Shown piece after piece: positions 35,858 to 51,109 of a DNA stretch of 64,000 bases. The notes under the pieces are model-generated. The model did not search any database. It was given only the letters and a program-made list of their open reading frames with translations, and was not told the DNA's origin. Source of the DNA: Acanthacorydalis orientalis (Eukaryota > Arthropoda > Insecta > Megaloptera > Corydalidae); the NCBI GenBank assembly GCA_034766995.1, contig CM068322.1:35349439-35413438 (forward strand). The letters run 5' to 3'. Each line of letters starts with the position of its first letter. Position 1 is the first letter of the stretch. Made by a program: the position numbers and the translations under genes.

Positions 35858-38400
35858 GATATCCGCCGCGGATATGATAATCGCCGTATCCGCCATATCC
35901 GCATATCCGCAAAATCCAAAAAAATGCGATTTTTGGGGGTTTTTGAGTTATTTTTGGTATTTATTATTATCTTATGATATAGAACATGAGAATACGCATC
36001 GAACAGTATGAAATTTTTGTCATTTTTTTTACATTTTGGCTATTTTAAGCAAGAAAAACGTTTATTTTTGCGTATCCGCCATATCCGCATATCCGCAAAA
36101 TCCAAAGAAATGCGATTTTGGGGGGTTTTTGAGTTATTTTTGGTATTTATTATTATCTTATGATATAGAACATGAGAATACGCATCGTACAGTATGAAAA
36201 TTTTGTCATTTTTTTACATTTTGGCTATTTTAAGCAAGAAAAACATTTATTTTTGCGTATCCGCCATATCCGCATATCCGCAAAATCCAAAGAAATGCGA
36301 TTTTGGGGGGTTTTTGAGTTATTTTTGGTATTTATTATTATCTTATGATATAGAACATGAGAATACGCATCGTACAGTATGAAAATTTTGTCATTTTTTT
36401 ACATTTTGGCAATTTTAAGCAACAAAAACGTTTATTTTTGCGTATCCGCCATATCCGCATATCCGCAAAATCCAAAGAAATGCGATTTTGGGGAGTTTTT
36501 GAGCTATTTTTGGTATTTATTATTATCTTGTGATATAGAACATGTGAATACGCATCGAACAGTATGAAATTTTTGTCATTTTTTTTACATTTTGGATATT
36601 TTAAGCAAGAAAAACGTTTATTTTTGCGGATGTTTTGCGGATATTTCGCGGTTTTTCTCACTTTTTCGGTATCAATTATGAACCTATGTTAATTTTGTCT
36701 CTTTTACGATATAGAACATGAGAATACGCATCGAACGGTATGAAATAGTTACTAGTTTTATAACATTTTGCATATTTTATGAAGGAATAACGGACATTTT
36801 TGCAGATTTTTTGCGTTTTTTTTGATATTTCCGACATTTATTATGGACCGATGTTAATTTTGTCTAGAAATATACATAAAGCATTAAAAGACGAATCGAC
36901 CAGTATTAACTAGTTACCAAAATATCCTACATATCAACAAAATAAACCATATCCGCCATATCCTCAATATCCGCCATGTCCGCAATATATAAAATATCCA
37001 AATTGTTTTAAAAATGGCAACTATTTCATACCGGTCGATGCGTATATAATTGTTCTATATCATATCTTATTTAAAATTAGTATCAGTCCATAAAATATGT
37101 AGGAAATATCAAATAAACTGCAAAAAATCACATTTTTTTGATATTGCGGATAATGTGGATATTTCGTATATGGTGGATAATACGGATATTGCTTATTTTG
37201 TGAATATGTAGGATAATTTGGCAACTAATTAATACTGGTCGATTCGTCTTTTAATGCTTTATGTATATTTCTAGACTAAATTAATATCTGTCCGTAATAA
37301 ATGTCGGAAATATCATAAAAACCGCAAAAAATCAGCAAAAATTACAGTTTTTCCTTCATAAAATACCCAAAATGTTATAAAACTAGCAACTATTTCATAC
37401 TGTTCTATGCGTTATTTAATGTTCTATTTCATACTTGAGTCAAAATTGACATCGGTTTATAATAGATACCGAAAAAGTCACAAAAACCGCGAAAAATTAA
37501 CAAAAATAAAGGTTTTTCATGGCTAAAAGATCCAAAATGCTACAAAAATGGCAACTATTTCATACTATCCGATGCGTATTTTAATATACTATATCATACA
37601 TGAGTCAAAATTAACATCGGTTTATAAAAGATACCAAAAAAGTCACAAAAACCGCGAAAAATTCGCGAAATTAAAGGTTTTTTATGCCTAAAATATTCAA
37701 AATGTTAAAAAAGTGGCAACTATTTCATACTATCCGATGCCTATTTTAATGTTCTATATCATAAATGAGACAAAAATAACATCGGTTCATAATGGATACC
37801 GAAAAAGTTACAAAAACCGCGAAATATCCGCAAAATATCCGTAAAAAAAAAAGGTTTTTCTTGCTTAAAATAGCCAAAATGTAAAAAAAATGACAAAAAT
37901 TTCATACTGTTCGATGCGTATTCTCATGTTCTATATCATAAGATAATAATAAATACCAAAAATAACTCAAAAAACCCCCAAAATCGCATTTCTTTGGTTT
38001 TTGCGGATATGCGGATATGGCGGATACGCAAAAATAAACGTTTTTCTTGCTTAAAATATCCAAAATGTAAAAAAAATGACAAAAATTTCATACTGTTCGA
38101 TGCGTATTCTCATGTTCTATATCATAAGATAATAATAAATACCAAAAATAACTCAAAAAACCCCCAAAATCGCATTTCTTTGGATTTTGCGGATATGCGG
38201 ATATGGCGGATACGCAAAAATAAACGTTTTTCTTGCTTAAAATAGCCAAAATGTAAAAAAAATGACAAAAATTTCATACTGTACGATGCGTATTTTAATG
38301 TTCTATATCATAAGATAATAATAAATAACCAAAAATAACTCAAAAACCCCCCAAAATCGCATTTCTTTGGATTTTGCGGATATGCGGATATGGCGGATAT
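35858..38400. repeat. satellite unit 3 (2543 bp; n=4, m=3)
   Basis: The four right-facing copies end in order GAACAG, GTACAG, GTACAG, GAACAG. The last has the private changes CTTGTGATATAG and ACATGTGAATACG. L2 is T type; GGATAATACGG and TGTGAATATG are private variants near the core centre. Confidence 0.93.
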
Positions 38401-41312
38401 GATATCCGCCGCGGATATGATAATCGCCGTATCCGCCATATCCGCATATCCGCAAAATCCAAAAAAATGCGATTTTTGGGGGTTTTTGAGTTATTTTTGG
38501 TATTTATTATTATCTTATGATATAGAACATGAGAATACGCATCGAACAGTATGAAATTTTTGTCATTTTTTTTACATTTTGGCTATTTTAAGCAAGAAAA
38601 ACGTTTATTTTTGCGTTCCGCCATATCCGCATATCCGCAAAATCCAAAGAAATGCGATTTTGGGGGGTTTTTGAGTTATTTTTGGTATTTATTATTATCT
38701 TATGATATAGAACATGAGAATACGCATCGTACAGTATGAAAATTTTGTCATTTTTTTACATTTTGGCTATTTTAAGAAAGAAAAATGTTTATTTTTGCGT
38801 ATCCGCCATATCCGCATATCCGCAAAATCCAAAGAAATGCGATTTTGGGGGGTTTTTGAGTTATTTTTGGTATTTATTATTATCTTATGATATAGAACAT
38901 GAGAATACGCATCGTACAGTATGAAAATTTTGTCATTTTTTTACATTTTGGCTATTTTAAGCAAGAAAAACGTTTATTTTTGCGTATCCGCCATATCCGC
39001 ATATCCGCAAAATCCAAAGAAATGCGATTTTGGGGGTTTTTTGAGTTATTTTTGGTATTTATTATTATCTTATGATATAGAACATGAGAATACGCATCGA
39101 ACAGTATGAAATTTTTGTCATTTTTTTTACATTTTGGATATTTTAAGCAAGAAAAACGTTTATTTTTGCGTATCCGCCATATCCGCATATCCGCAAAATC
39201 CAAAGAAATGCGATTTTGGGGGGTTTTTGAGTTATTTTTGGTATTTATTATTATCTTATGATATAGAACATGAGAATACGCATCGTACAGTATGAAAATT
39301 TTGTCATTTTTTTACATTTTGGCAATTTTAAGCAAGAAAAACGTTTATTTTTGCGTATCCGCCATATCCGCATATCCGCAAAATCCAAAGAAATGCGATT
39401 TTGGGGGGTTTTTGAGCTATTTTTGGTATTTATTATTATCTTATGATATAGAACATGAGAATACGCATCGAACAGTATGAAATTTTTGTCATTTTTTTTA
39501 CATTTTGGATATTTTAAGCAAGAAAAACGTTTATTTTTGCGGATGTTTTGCGGATATTTCGCGGTTTTTGTCACTTTTTCGGTATCAATTATGAACCTAT
39601 GTTAATTTTGTCCCTTTTACGATATAGAACATGAGAATACGCATCGAACGGTATGAAATAGTTACTAGTTTTATAACATTTTGCATATTTTATGAAGGAA
39701 TAACGGACATTTTTGCAGATTTTTTGCGTTTTTTTTGATATTTCCGACATTTATTATGGACCGATGTTAATTTTGTCTAGAAATATACATAAAGCATTAA
39801 AAGACGAATCGACCAGTATTAACTAGTTACCAAAATATCCTACATATCAACAAAATAAACCATATCCGCCATATCCTCAATATCCGCCATGTCCGCAATA
39901 TATAAAATATCCAAATTGTTTTAAAAATGGCAACTATTTCATACCGGTCGATGCGTATATAATTGTTCTATATCATATCTTATTTAAAATTAGTATCAGT
40001 CCATAAAATATGTAGGAAATATCAAATAAACTGCAAAAAATCACATTTTTTTGATATTGCGGATAATGTGGATATTTCGTATATGGTGGATATTACGGAT
40101 ATTGCTTATTTTGTGGATATGTAGGATAATTTGGCAACTAATTAATACTGGTCGATTCGTCTTTTAATGCTTTATGTATATTTCTAGACTAAATTAATAT
40201 CTGTCCGTAATAAATGTCGGAAATATCATAAAAACCGCAAAAAATCAGCAAAAATTACAGTTTTTCCTTCATAAAATACCCAAAATGTTATAAAACTAGC
40301 AACTATTTCATACTGTTCTATGCGTTATTTAATGTTCTATTTCATACTTGAGTCAAAATTGACATCGGTTTATAATAGATACCGAAAAAGTCACAAAAAC
40401 CGCGAAAAATTAACAAAAATAAAGGTTTTTCATGGCTAAAAGATCCAAAATGCTATAAAAATGGCAACTATTTCATACTATCCGATGCGTATTTTAATAT
40501 ACTATATCATACATGAGTCAAAATTAACATCGGTTTATAAAAGATACCAAAAAAGTCACAAAAACCGCGAAAAATTCGCGAAATTAAAGGTTTTTCATGC
40601 CTAAAATATTCAAAATGTTAAAAAAGTGGCAACTATTTCATACTATCCGATGCCTATTTTAATGTTCTATATCATAAATGAGACAAAAATAACATCGGTT
40701 CATAATGGATACCGAAAAAGTTACAAAAACCGCGAAATATCCGCAAAATATCCGTAAAAAAAAAACGTTTTTCTTGCTTAAAATAGCCAAAATGTAAAAA
40801 AAATGACAAAAATTTCATACTGTTCGATGCGTATTCTCATGTTCTATATCATCAGATAATAATAAATACCAAAAATAACTCAAAAACCCCCCAAAATCGC
40901 ATTTCTTTGGATTTTGCGGATATGCGGATATGGCGGATACGCAAAAATAAACGTTTTTCTTGCTTAAAATATCCAAAATGTAAAAAAAATGACAAAAATT
41001 TCATACTGTTCGATGCGTATTCTCATGTTCTATATCATAAGATAATAATAAATACCAAAAATAACTCAAAAAACCCCCAAAATCGCATTTCTTTGGATTT
41101 TGCGGATATGCGGATATGGCGGATACGCAAAAATAAACGTTTTTCTTGCTTAAAATATCCAAAATGTAAAAAAAATGACAAAAATTTCATACTGTTCGAT
41201 GCGTATTTTAATGTTCTATATCATAAGATAATAATAAATAACAAAAAATAACAAAAAACCCCCAAAAATCGCATTTTTTTGGATTTTGCGGATATGCGGA
41301 TATGGCGGATAT
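38401..41312. repeat. satellite unit 4 (2912 bp; n=6, m=3)
   Basis: Six right-facing copies, the first with a 2-base loss (GCGTTCCGCC). L2 is T type. Near 39612 the core reads TTGTCCCTTTT, not TTGTCTCTTTT. CATCAGATAAT near 40850 is shared with unit 1. Confidence 0.93.
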
Positions 41313-43667
41313 GATATCCGCCGCGGATATGATAATCGCCGTATCCGCCATATCCGCATATCCGCAAAATCCAAAAAAATGCGATTTTTGGGGGTTTTTG
41401 AGTTATTTTTGGTATTTATTATTATCTTATGATATAGAACATGAGAATACGCATCGAACAGTATGAAATTTTTGTCATTTTTTTTACATTTTGGCTATTT
41501 TAAGCAAGAAAAACGTTTATTTTTGCGTATCCGCCATATCCGCATATCCGCAAAATCCAAAGAAATGCGATTTTGGGGGTTTTTTGAGTTATTTTTGGTA
41601 TTTATTATTATCTTATGATATAGAACATGAGAATACGCATCGAACAGTATGAAATTTTTGTCATTTTTTTTACATTTTGGATATTTTAAGCAAGAAAAAC
41701 GTTTATTTTTGCGTATCCGCCATATCCGCATATCCTCAAAATCCAAAGAAATGCGATTTTGGGGGGTTTTTGAGTTATTTTTGGTATTTATTATTATCTT
41801 ATGATATAGAACATGAGAATACGCATCGTACAGTATGAAAATTTTGTCATTTTTTTACATTTTGGCAATTTTAAGCAAGAAAAACGTTTATTTTTGCGTA
41901 TCCGCCATATCCGCATATCCGCAAAATCCAAAGAAATGCGTTTTTGGGGGGTTTTTGAGCTATTTTTGGTATTTATTATTATCTTATGATATAGAACATG
42001 AGAATACGCATCGAACAGTATGAAATTTTTGTCATTTTTTTTACATTTTGGATATTTTAAGCAAGAAAAACGTTTATTTTTGCGGATGTTTTGCGGATAT
42101 TTCGCGGTTTTTGTCACTTTTTCGGTATCAATTATGAACCTATGTTAATTTTGTCTCTTTTACGATATAGAACATGAGAATACGCATCGAACGGTATGAA
42201 ATAGTTACTAGTTTTATAACATTTTGCATATTTTATGAAGGAATAACGGACATTTTTGCAGATTTTTTGCGTTTTTTTTGATATTTCCGACATTTATTAT
42301 GGACCGATGTTAATTTTGTCTAGAAATATACATAAAGCATTAAAAGACGAATCGACCAGTATTAACTAGTTACCAAAATATCCTACATATCAACAAAATA
42401 AACCATATCCGCCATATCCTCAATATCCGCCATGTCCGCAATATATAAAATATCCAAATTGTTTTAAAAATGGCAACTATTTCATACCGGTCGATGCGTA
42501 TATAATTGTTCTATATCATATCTTATTTAAAATTAGTATCAGTCCATAAAATATGTAGGAAATATCAAATAAACTGCAAAAAATCACATTTTTTTGATAT
42601 TGCGGATAATGTGGATATTTCGTATATGGTGGATATTACGGATATTGCTTATTTTGTGGATATGTAGGATAATTTGGCAACTAATTAATACTGGTCGATT
42701 CGTCTTTTAATGCTTTATGTATATTTCTAGACAAACTTAACATCGGTCCATAATAAATGTCGGAAATATCAAAAAAAACGCAAAAAATCTGCAAAAATTA
42801 CAGTTTTTCCTTCATAAAATACCCAAAATGTTATAAAACTAGCAACTATTTCATACTGTTCTATGCGTTATTTAATGTTCTATTTCATACTTGAGTCAAA
42901 ATTGACATCGGTTTATAATAGATACCGAAAAAGTCACAAAAACCGCGAAAAATTAACAAAAATAAAGGTTTTTCATGGCTAAAAGATCCAAAATGCTATA
43001 AAAATGGCAACTATTTCATACTATCCGATGCGTATTTTAATATACTATATCATACATGAGTCAAAATTAACATCGGTTTATAAAAGATACCAAAAAAGTC
43101 ACAAAAACCGCGAAAAATTCGCGAAATTAAAGGTTTTTCATGCCTAAAATATTCAAAATGTTAAAAAAGTGGCAACTATTTCATACTATCCGATGCCTAT
43201 TTTAATGTTCTATATCATAAATGAGACAAAAATAACATCGGTTCATAATGGATACCGAAAAAGTTACAAAAACCGCGAAATATCCGCAAAATATCCGTAA
43301 AAAAAAACGTTTTTCTTGCTTAAAATAGCCAAAATGTAAAAAAAATGACAAAAATTTCATACTGTTCGATGCGTATTCTCATGTTCTATATCATAAGATA
43401 ATAATAAATACCAAAAATAACTCAAAAAACCCCCAAAATCGCATTTCTTTGGATTTTGCGGATATGCGGATATGGCGGATACGCAAAAATAAACGTTTTT
43501 CTTGCTTAAAATATCCAAAATGTAAAAAAAATGACAAAATTTCATACTGTTCGATGCGTATTTTAATGTTCTATATCATAAGATAATAATAAATAACAAA
43601 AAATAACAAAAAACCCCCAAAAATCGCATTTTTTTGGATTTTGCGGATATGCGGATATGGCGGATAT
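41313..43667. repeat. satellite unit 5 (2355 bp; n=4, m=2)
   Basis: First unit with the C-type L2 (CAAACTTAACATCGG, about 42732-42790), which equals the complement of the opposite arm. One right-facing copy carries CATATCCTCAAAATCC near 41730, shared with unit 6. Confidence 0.93.
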
Positions 43668-45837
43668 GATATCCGCCGCGGATATGATAATCGCCGTATC
43701 CGCCATATCCGCATATCCGCAAAATCCAAAAAAATGCGATTTTTGGGGGTTTTTGAGTTATTTTTGGTATTTATTATTATCTTATGATATAGAACATGAG
43801 AATACGCATCGAACAGTATGAAATTTTTGTCATTTTTTTTACATTTTGGCTATTTTAAGCAAGAAAAACGTTTATTTTTGCGTATCCGCCATATCCGCAT
43901 ATCCGCAAAATCCAAAGAAATGCGATTTTGGGGGTTTTTTGAGTTATTTTTGGTATTTATTATTATCTTATGATATAGAACATGAGAATACGCATCGAAC
44001 AGTATGAAATTTTTGTCATTTTTTTTACATTTTGGATATTTTAAGCAAGAAAAACGTTTATTTTTGCGTATCCGCCATATCCGCATATCCTCAAAATCCA
44101 AAGAAATGCGATTTTGGGGGGTTTTTGAGCTATTTTTGGTATTTATTATTATCTTATGATATAGAACATGAGAATACGCATCGAACAGTATGAAATTTTT
44201 GTCATTTTTTTTACATTTTGGATATTTTAAGCAAGAAAAACGTTTATTTTTGCGGATGTTTTGCGGATATTTCGCGGTTTTTGTCACTTTTTCGGTATCA
44301 ATTATGAACCTATGTTAATTTTGTCTCTTTTACGATATAGAACATGAGAATACGCATCGAACGGTATGAAATAGTTACTAGTTTTATAACATTTTGCATA
44401 TTTTATGAAGGAATAACGGACATTTTTGCAGATTTTTTGCGTTTTTTTTGATATTTCCGACATTTATTATGGACCGATGTTAATTTTGTCTAGAAATATA
44501 CATAAAGCATTAAAAGACGAATCGACCAGTATTAACTAGTTACCAAAATATCCTACATATCAACAAAATAAACCATATCCGCCATATCCTCAATATCCGC
44601 CATGTCCGCAATATATAAAATATCCAAATTGTTTTAAAAATGGCAACTATTTCATACCGGTCGATGCGTATATAATTGTTCTATATCATATCTTATTTAA
44701 AATTAGTATCAGTCCATAAAATATGTAGGAAATATCAAATAAACTGCAAAAAATCACATTTTTTTGATATTGCGGATAATGTGGATATTTCGTATATGGT
44801 GGATATTACGGATATTGCTTATTTTGTGGATATGTAGGATAATTTGGCAACTAATTAATACTGGTCGATTCGTCTTTTAATGCTTTATGTATATTTCTAG
44901 ACAAACTTAACATCGGTCCATAATAAATGTCGGAAATATCAAAAAAAACGCAAAAAATCTGCAAAAATTACAGTTTTTCCTTCATAAAATACCCAAAATG
45001 TTATAAAACTAGCAACTATTTCATACTGTTCTATGCGTTATTTAATGTTCTATTTCATACTTGAGTCAAAATTGACATCGGTTTATAATAGATACCGAAA
45101 AAGTCACAAAAACCGCGAAAAATTAACAAAAATAAAGGTTTTTCATGGCTAAAAGATCCAAAATGCTATAAAAATGGCAACTATTTCATACTATCCGATG
45201 CGTATTTTAATATACTATATCATACATGAGTCAAAATTAACATCGGTTTATAAAAGATACCAAAAAAGTCACAAAAACCGCGAAAAATTCGCGAAATTAA
45301 AGGTTTTTCATGCCTAAAATATTCAAAATGTTAAAAAAGTGGCAACTATTTCATACTATCCGATGCCTATTTTAATGTTCTATATCATAAATGAGACAAA
45401 AATAACATCGGTTCATAATGGATACCGAAAAAGTTACAAAAACCGCGAAATATCCGCAAAATATCCGTAAAAAAAAACGTTTTTCTTGCTTAAAATAGCC
45501 AAAATGTAAAAAAAATGACAAAAATTTCATACTGTTCGATGCGTATTCTCATGTTCTATATCATAAGATAATAATAAATACCAAAAATAACTCAAAAAAC
45601 CCCCAAAATCGCATTTCTTTGGATTTTGCGGATATGCGGATATGGCGGATACGCAAAAATAAACGTTTTTCTTGCTTAAAATATCCAAAATGTAAAAAAA
45701 ATGACAAAATTTCATACTGTTCGATGCGTATTTTAATGTTCTATATCATAAGATAATAATAAATAACAAAAAATAACAAAAAACCCCCAAAAATCGCATT
45801 TTTTTGGATTTTGCGGATATGCGGATATGGCGGATAT
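43668..45837. repeat. satellite unit 6 (2170 bp; n=3, m=2)
   Basis: Differs from unit 5 chiefly by lacking its GTACAG-type right-facing copy, one 185-bp step shorter. It keeps the CCTCAAAATCC variant and the C-type L2. Confidence 0.93.
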
Positions 45838-48564
45838 GATATCCGCCGCGGATATGATAATCGCCGTATCCGCCATATCCGCATATCCGCAAAATCCAAA
45901 AAAATGCGATTTTTGGGGGTTTTTGAGTTATTTTTGGTATTTATTATTATCTTATGATATAGAACATGAGAATACGCATCGAACAGTATGAAATTTTTGT
46001 CATTTTTTTTACATTTTGGCTATTTTAAGCAAGAAAAACGTTTATTTTTGCGTATCCGCCATATCCGCATATCCGCAAAATCCAAAGAAATGCGATTTTG
46101 GGGGTTTTTTGAGTTATTTTTGGTATTTATTATTATCTTATGATATAGAACATGAGAATACGCATCGAACAGTATGAAATTTTTGTCATTTTTTTTACAT
46201 TTTGGATATTTTAAGCAAGAAAAACGTTTATTTTTGCGTATCCGCCATATCCGCATATCCGCAAAATCCAAAGAAATGCGATTTTGGGGGGTTTTTGAGT
46301 TATTTTTGGTATTTATTATTATCTTATGATATAGAACATGAGAATACGCATCGTACAGTTTGAAAATTTTGTCATTTTTTTACATTTTGGCAATTTTAAG
46401 CAAGAAAAACGTTTATTTTTGCGTATCCGCCATATCCGCATATCCGCAAAATCCAAAGAAATGCGTTTTTGGGGGGTTTTTGAGCTATTTTTGGTATTTA
46501 TTATTATCTTATGATATAGAACATGAGAATACGCATCGAACAGTATGAAATTTTTGTCATTTTTTTTACATTTTGGATATTTTAAGCAAGAAAAACGTTT
46601 ATTTTTGCGTATCCGCCATATCCGCATATCCGCAAAATCCAAAGAAATGCGATTTTGGGGGGTTTTTGAGTTATTTTTGGTATTTATTATTATCTTATGA
46701 TATAGAACATGAGAATACGCATCGTACAGTATGAAAATTTTGTCATTTTTTTACATTTTGGCAATTTTAAGCAAGAAAAACGTTTATTTTTGCGTATCCG
46801 CCATATCCGCATATCCGCAAAATCCAAAGAAATGCGTTTTTGGGGGGTTTTTGAGCTATTTTTGGTATTTATTATTATCTTATGATATAGAACATGAGAA
46901 TACGCATCGAACAGTATGAAATTTTTGTCATTTTTTTTACATTTTGGATATTTTAAGCAAGAAAAACGTTTATTTTTGCGGATGTTTTGCGGATATTTCG
47001 CGGTTTTTGTCACTTTTTCGGTATCAATTATGAACCTATGTTAATTTTGTCTCTTTTACGATATAGAACATGAGAATACGCATCGAACGGTATGAAATAG
47101 TTACTAGTTTTATAACATTTTGCATATTTTATGAAGGAATAACGGACATTTTTGCAGATTTTTTGCGTTTTTTTTGATATTTCCGACATTTATTATGGAC
47201 CGATGTTAATTTTGTCTAGAAATATACATAAAGCATTAAAAGACGAATCGACCAGTATTAACTAGTTACCAAAATATCCTACATATCAACAAAATAAACC
47301 ATATCCGCCATATCCTCAATATCCGCCATGTCCGCAATATATAAAATATCCAAATTGTTTTAAAAATGGCAACTATTTTATACCGGTCGATGCGTATATA
47401 ATTGTTCTATATCATATCTTATTTAAAATTAGTATCAGTCCATAAAATATGTAGGAAATATCAAATAAACTGCAAAAAATCACATTTTTTTGATATTGCG
47501 GATAATGTGGATATTTCGTATATGGTGGATATTACGGATATTGCTTATTTTGTGGATATGTAGGATAATTTGGCAACTAATTAATACTGGTCGATTCGTC
47601 TTTTAATGCTTTATGTATATTTCTAGACAAACTTAACATCGGTCCATAATAAATGTCGGAAATATCAAAAAAAACGCAAAAAATCTGCAAAAATTACAGT
47701 TTTTCCTTCATAAAATACCCAAAATGTTATAAAACTAGCAACTATTTCATACTGTTCTATGCGTTATTTAATGTTCTATTTCATACTTGAGTCAAAATTG
47801 ACATCGGTTTATAATAGATACCGAAAAAGTCACAAAAACCGCGAAAAATTAACAAAAATAAAGGTTTTTCATGGCTAAAAGATCCAAAATGCTATAAAAA
47901 TGGCAACTATTTCATACTATCCGATGCGTATTTTAATATACTATATCATACATGAGTCAAAATTAACATCGGTTTATAAAAGATACCAAAAAAGTCACAA
48001 AAACCGCGAAAAATTCGCGAAATTAAAGGTTTTTCATGCCTAAAATATTCAAAATGTTAAAAAAGTGGCAACTATTTCATACTATCCGATGCCTATTTTA
48101 ATGTTCTATATCATAAATGAGACAAAAATAACATCGGTTCATAATGGATACCGAAAAAGTTACAAAAACCGCGAAATATCCGCAAAATATCCGTAAAAAA
48201 AAAACGTTTTTCTTGCTTAAAATAGCCAAAATGTAAAAAAAATGACAAAAATTTCATACTGTTCGATGCGTATTCTCATGTTCTATATCATAAGATAATA
48301 ATAAATACCAAAAATAACTCAAAAAACCCCCAAAATCGCATTTCTTTGGATTTTGCGGATATGCGGATATGGCGGATACGCAAAAATAAACGTTTTTCTT
48401 GCTTAAAATATCCAAAATGTAAAAAAAATGACAAAATTTCATACTGTTCGATGCGTATTTTAATGTTCTATATCATAAGATAATAATAAATAACAAAAAA
48501 TAACAAAAAACCCCCAAAAATCGCATTTTTTTGGATTTTGCGGATATGCGGATATGGCGGATAT
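45838..48564. repeat. satellite unit 7 (2727 bp; n=6, m=2)
   Basis: The right-facing run contains a GTACAG/GAACAG pair twice in succession (46320-46690 and 46690-47060), that is, a 371-bp dimer duplicated compared with units 5, 8 and 12. L2 is C type. Confidence 0.93.
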
Positions 48565-51109
48565 GATATCCGCCGCGGATATGATAATCGCCGTATCCGC
48601 CATATCCGCATATCCGCAAAATCCAAAAAAATGCGATTTTTGGGGGTTTTTGAGTTATTTTTGGTATTTATTATTATCTTATGATATAGAACATGAGAAT
48701 ACGCATCGAACAGTATGAAATTTTTGTCATTTTTTTTACATTTTGGCTATTTTAAGCAAGAAAAACGTTTATTTTTGCGTATCCGCCATATCCGCATATC
48801 CGCAAAATCCAAAGAAATGCGATTTTGGGGTTTTTTTGAGTTATTTTTGGTATTTATTATTATCTTATGATATAGAACATGAGAATACGCATCGAACAGT
48901 ATGAAATTTTTGTCATTTTTTTTACATTTTGGATATTTTAAGCAAGAAAAACGTTTATTTTTGCGTATCCGCCATATCCGCATATCCGCAAAATCCAAAG
49001 AAATGCGATTTTGGGAGGTTTTTGAGTTATTTTTGGTATTTATTATTATCTTATGATATAGAACATGAGAATACGCATCGTACAGTATGAAAATTTTGTC
49101 ATTTTTTTACATTTTGGCAATTTTAAGCAAGAAAAACGTTTATTTTTGCGTATCCGCCATATCCGCATATCCGCAAAATCCAAAGAAATGCGTTTTTGGG
49201 GGGTTTTTGAGCTATTTTTGGTATTTATTATTATCTTATGATATAGAACATGAGAATACGCATCGAACAGTATGAAATTTTTGTCATTTTTTTTACATTT
49301 TGGATATTTTAAGCAAGAAAAACGTTTATTTTTGCGGATGTTTTGCGGATATTTCGCGGTTTTTGTCACTTTTTCGGTATCAATTATGAACCTATGTTAA
49401 TTTTGTCTCTTTTACGATATAGAACATGAGAATACGCATCGAACGGTATGAAATAGTTACTAGTTTTATAACATTTTGCATATTTTATGATGGAATAACG
49501 GACATTTTTGCAGATTTTTTGCGTTTTTTTTGATATTTCCGACATTTATTATGGACCGATGTTAAGTTTGTCTAGAAATATACATAAAGCATTAAAAGAC
49601 GAATCGACCAGTATTAACTAGTTACCAAAATATCCTACATATCAACAAAATAAACCATATCCGCCATATCCTCAATATCCGCCATGTCCGCAATATATAA
49701 AATATCCAAATTGTTTTAAAAATGGCAACTATTTCATACCGGTCGATGCGTATATAATTGTTCTATATCATATCTTATTTAAAATTAGTATCAGTCCATA
49801 AAATATGTAGGAAATATCAAATAAACTGCAAAAAATCACATTTTTTAGATATTGCGGATAATGTGGATATTTCGTATATGGTGGATATTACGGATATTGC
49901 TTATTTTGTGGATATGTAGGATAATTTGGCAACTAATTAATACTGGTCGATTCGTCTTTTAATGCTTTATGTATATTTCTAGACTAAATTAATATCTGTC
50001 CGTAATAAATGTCGGAAATATCATAAAAACCGCAAAAAATCAGCAAAAATTACAGTTTTTCCTTCATAAAATACCCAAAATGTTATAAAACTAGCAACTA
50101 TTTCATACTGTTCTATGCGTTATTTAATGTTCTATTTCATACTTGAGTCAAAATTGACATCGGTTTATAATAGATACCGAAAAAGTCACAAAAACCGCGA
50201 AAAATTAACAAAAATAAAGGTTTTTCATGGCTAAAAGATCCAAAATGCTATAAAAATGGCAACTATTTCATACTATCCGATGCGTATTTTAATATACTAT
50301 ATCATACATGAGTCAAAATTAACATCGGTTTATAAAAGATACCAAAAAAGTCACAAAAACCGCGAAAAATTCGCGAAATTAAAGGTTTTTCATGCCTAAA
50401 ATATTCAAAATGTTAAAAAAGTGGCAACTATTTCATACTATCCGATGCCTATTTTAATGTTCTATATCATAAATGAGACAAAAATAACATCGGTTCATAA
50501 TGGATACCGAAAAAGTTACAAAAACCGCGAAATATCCGCAAAATATCCGTAAAAAAAAAAACGTTTTTCTTGCTTAAAATAGCCAAAATGTAAAAAAAAT
50601 GACAAAAATTTCATACTGTTCGATGCGTATTCTCATGTTCTATATCATAAGATAATAATAAATACCAAAAATAACTCAAAAAACCCCCAAAATCGCATTT
50701 CTTTGGATTTTGCGGATATGCGGATATGGCGGATACGCAAAAATAAACGTTTTTCTTGCTTAAAATATCCAAAATGTAAAAAAAATGACAAAAATTTCAT
50801 ACTGTTCGATGCGTATTCTCATGTTCTATATCATAAGATAATAATAAATACCAAAAATGAGTCAAAAAAACCCCCAAAATCGCATTTCTTTGGATTTTGC
50901 GGATATGCGGATATGGCGGATACGCAAAAATAAACGTTTTTCTTGCTTAAAATATCCAAAATGTAAAAAAAATGACAAAAATTTCATACTGTTCGATGCG
51001 TATTTTAATGTTCTATATCATAAGATAATAATAAATAACAAAAAATAACAAAAAACCCCCAAAAATCGCATTTTTTTGGATTTTGCGGATATGCGGATAT
51101 GGCGGATAT
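48565..51109. repeat. satellite unit 8 (2545 bp; n=4, m=3)
   Basis: The right-facing core monomer carries GTTAAGTTTGTCTAGA at 49561-49576, while other units read GTTAATTTTGTCTAGA. Its complement is the signature of the C-type L2. This unit's own L2 is T type. ACATTTTTTAGATATTG near 49840 is shared only with unit 10. Confidence 0.93.
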
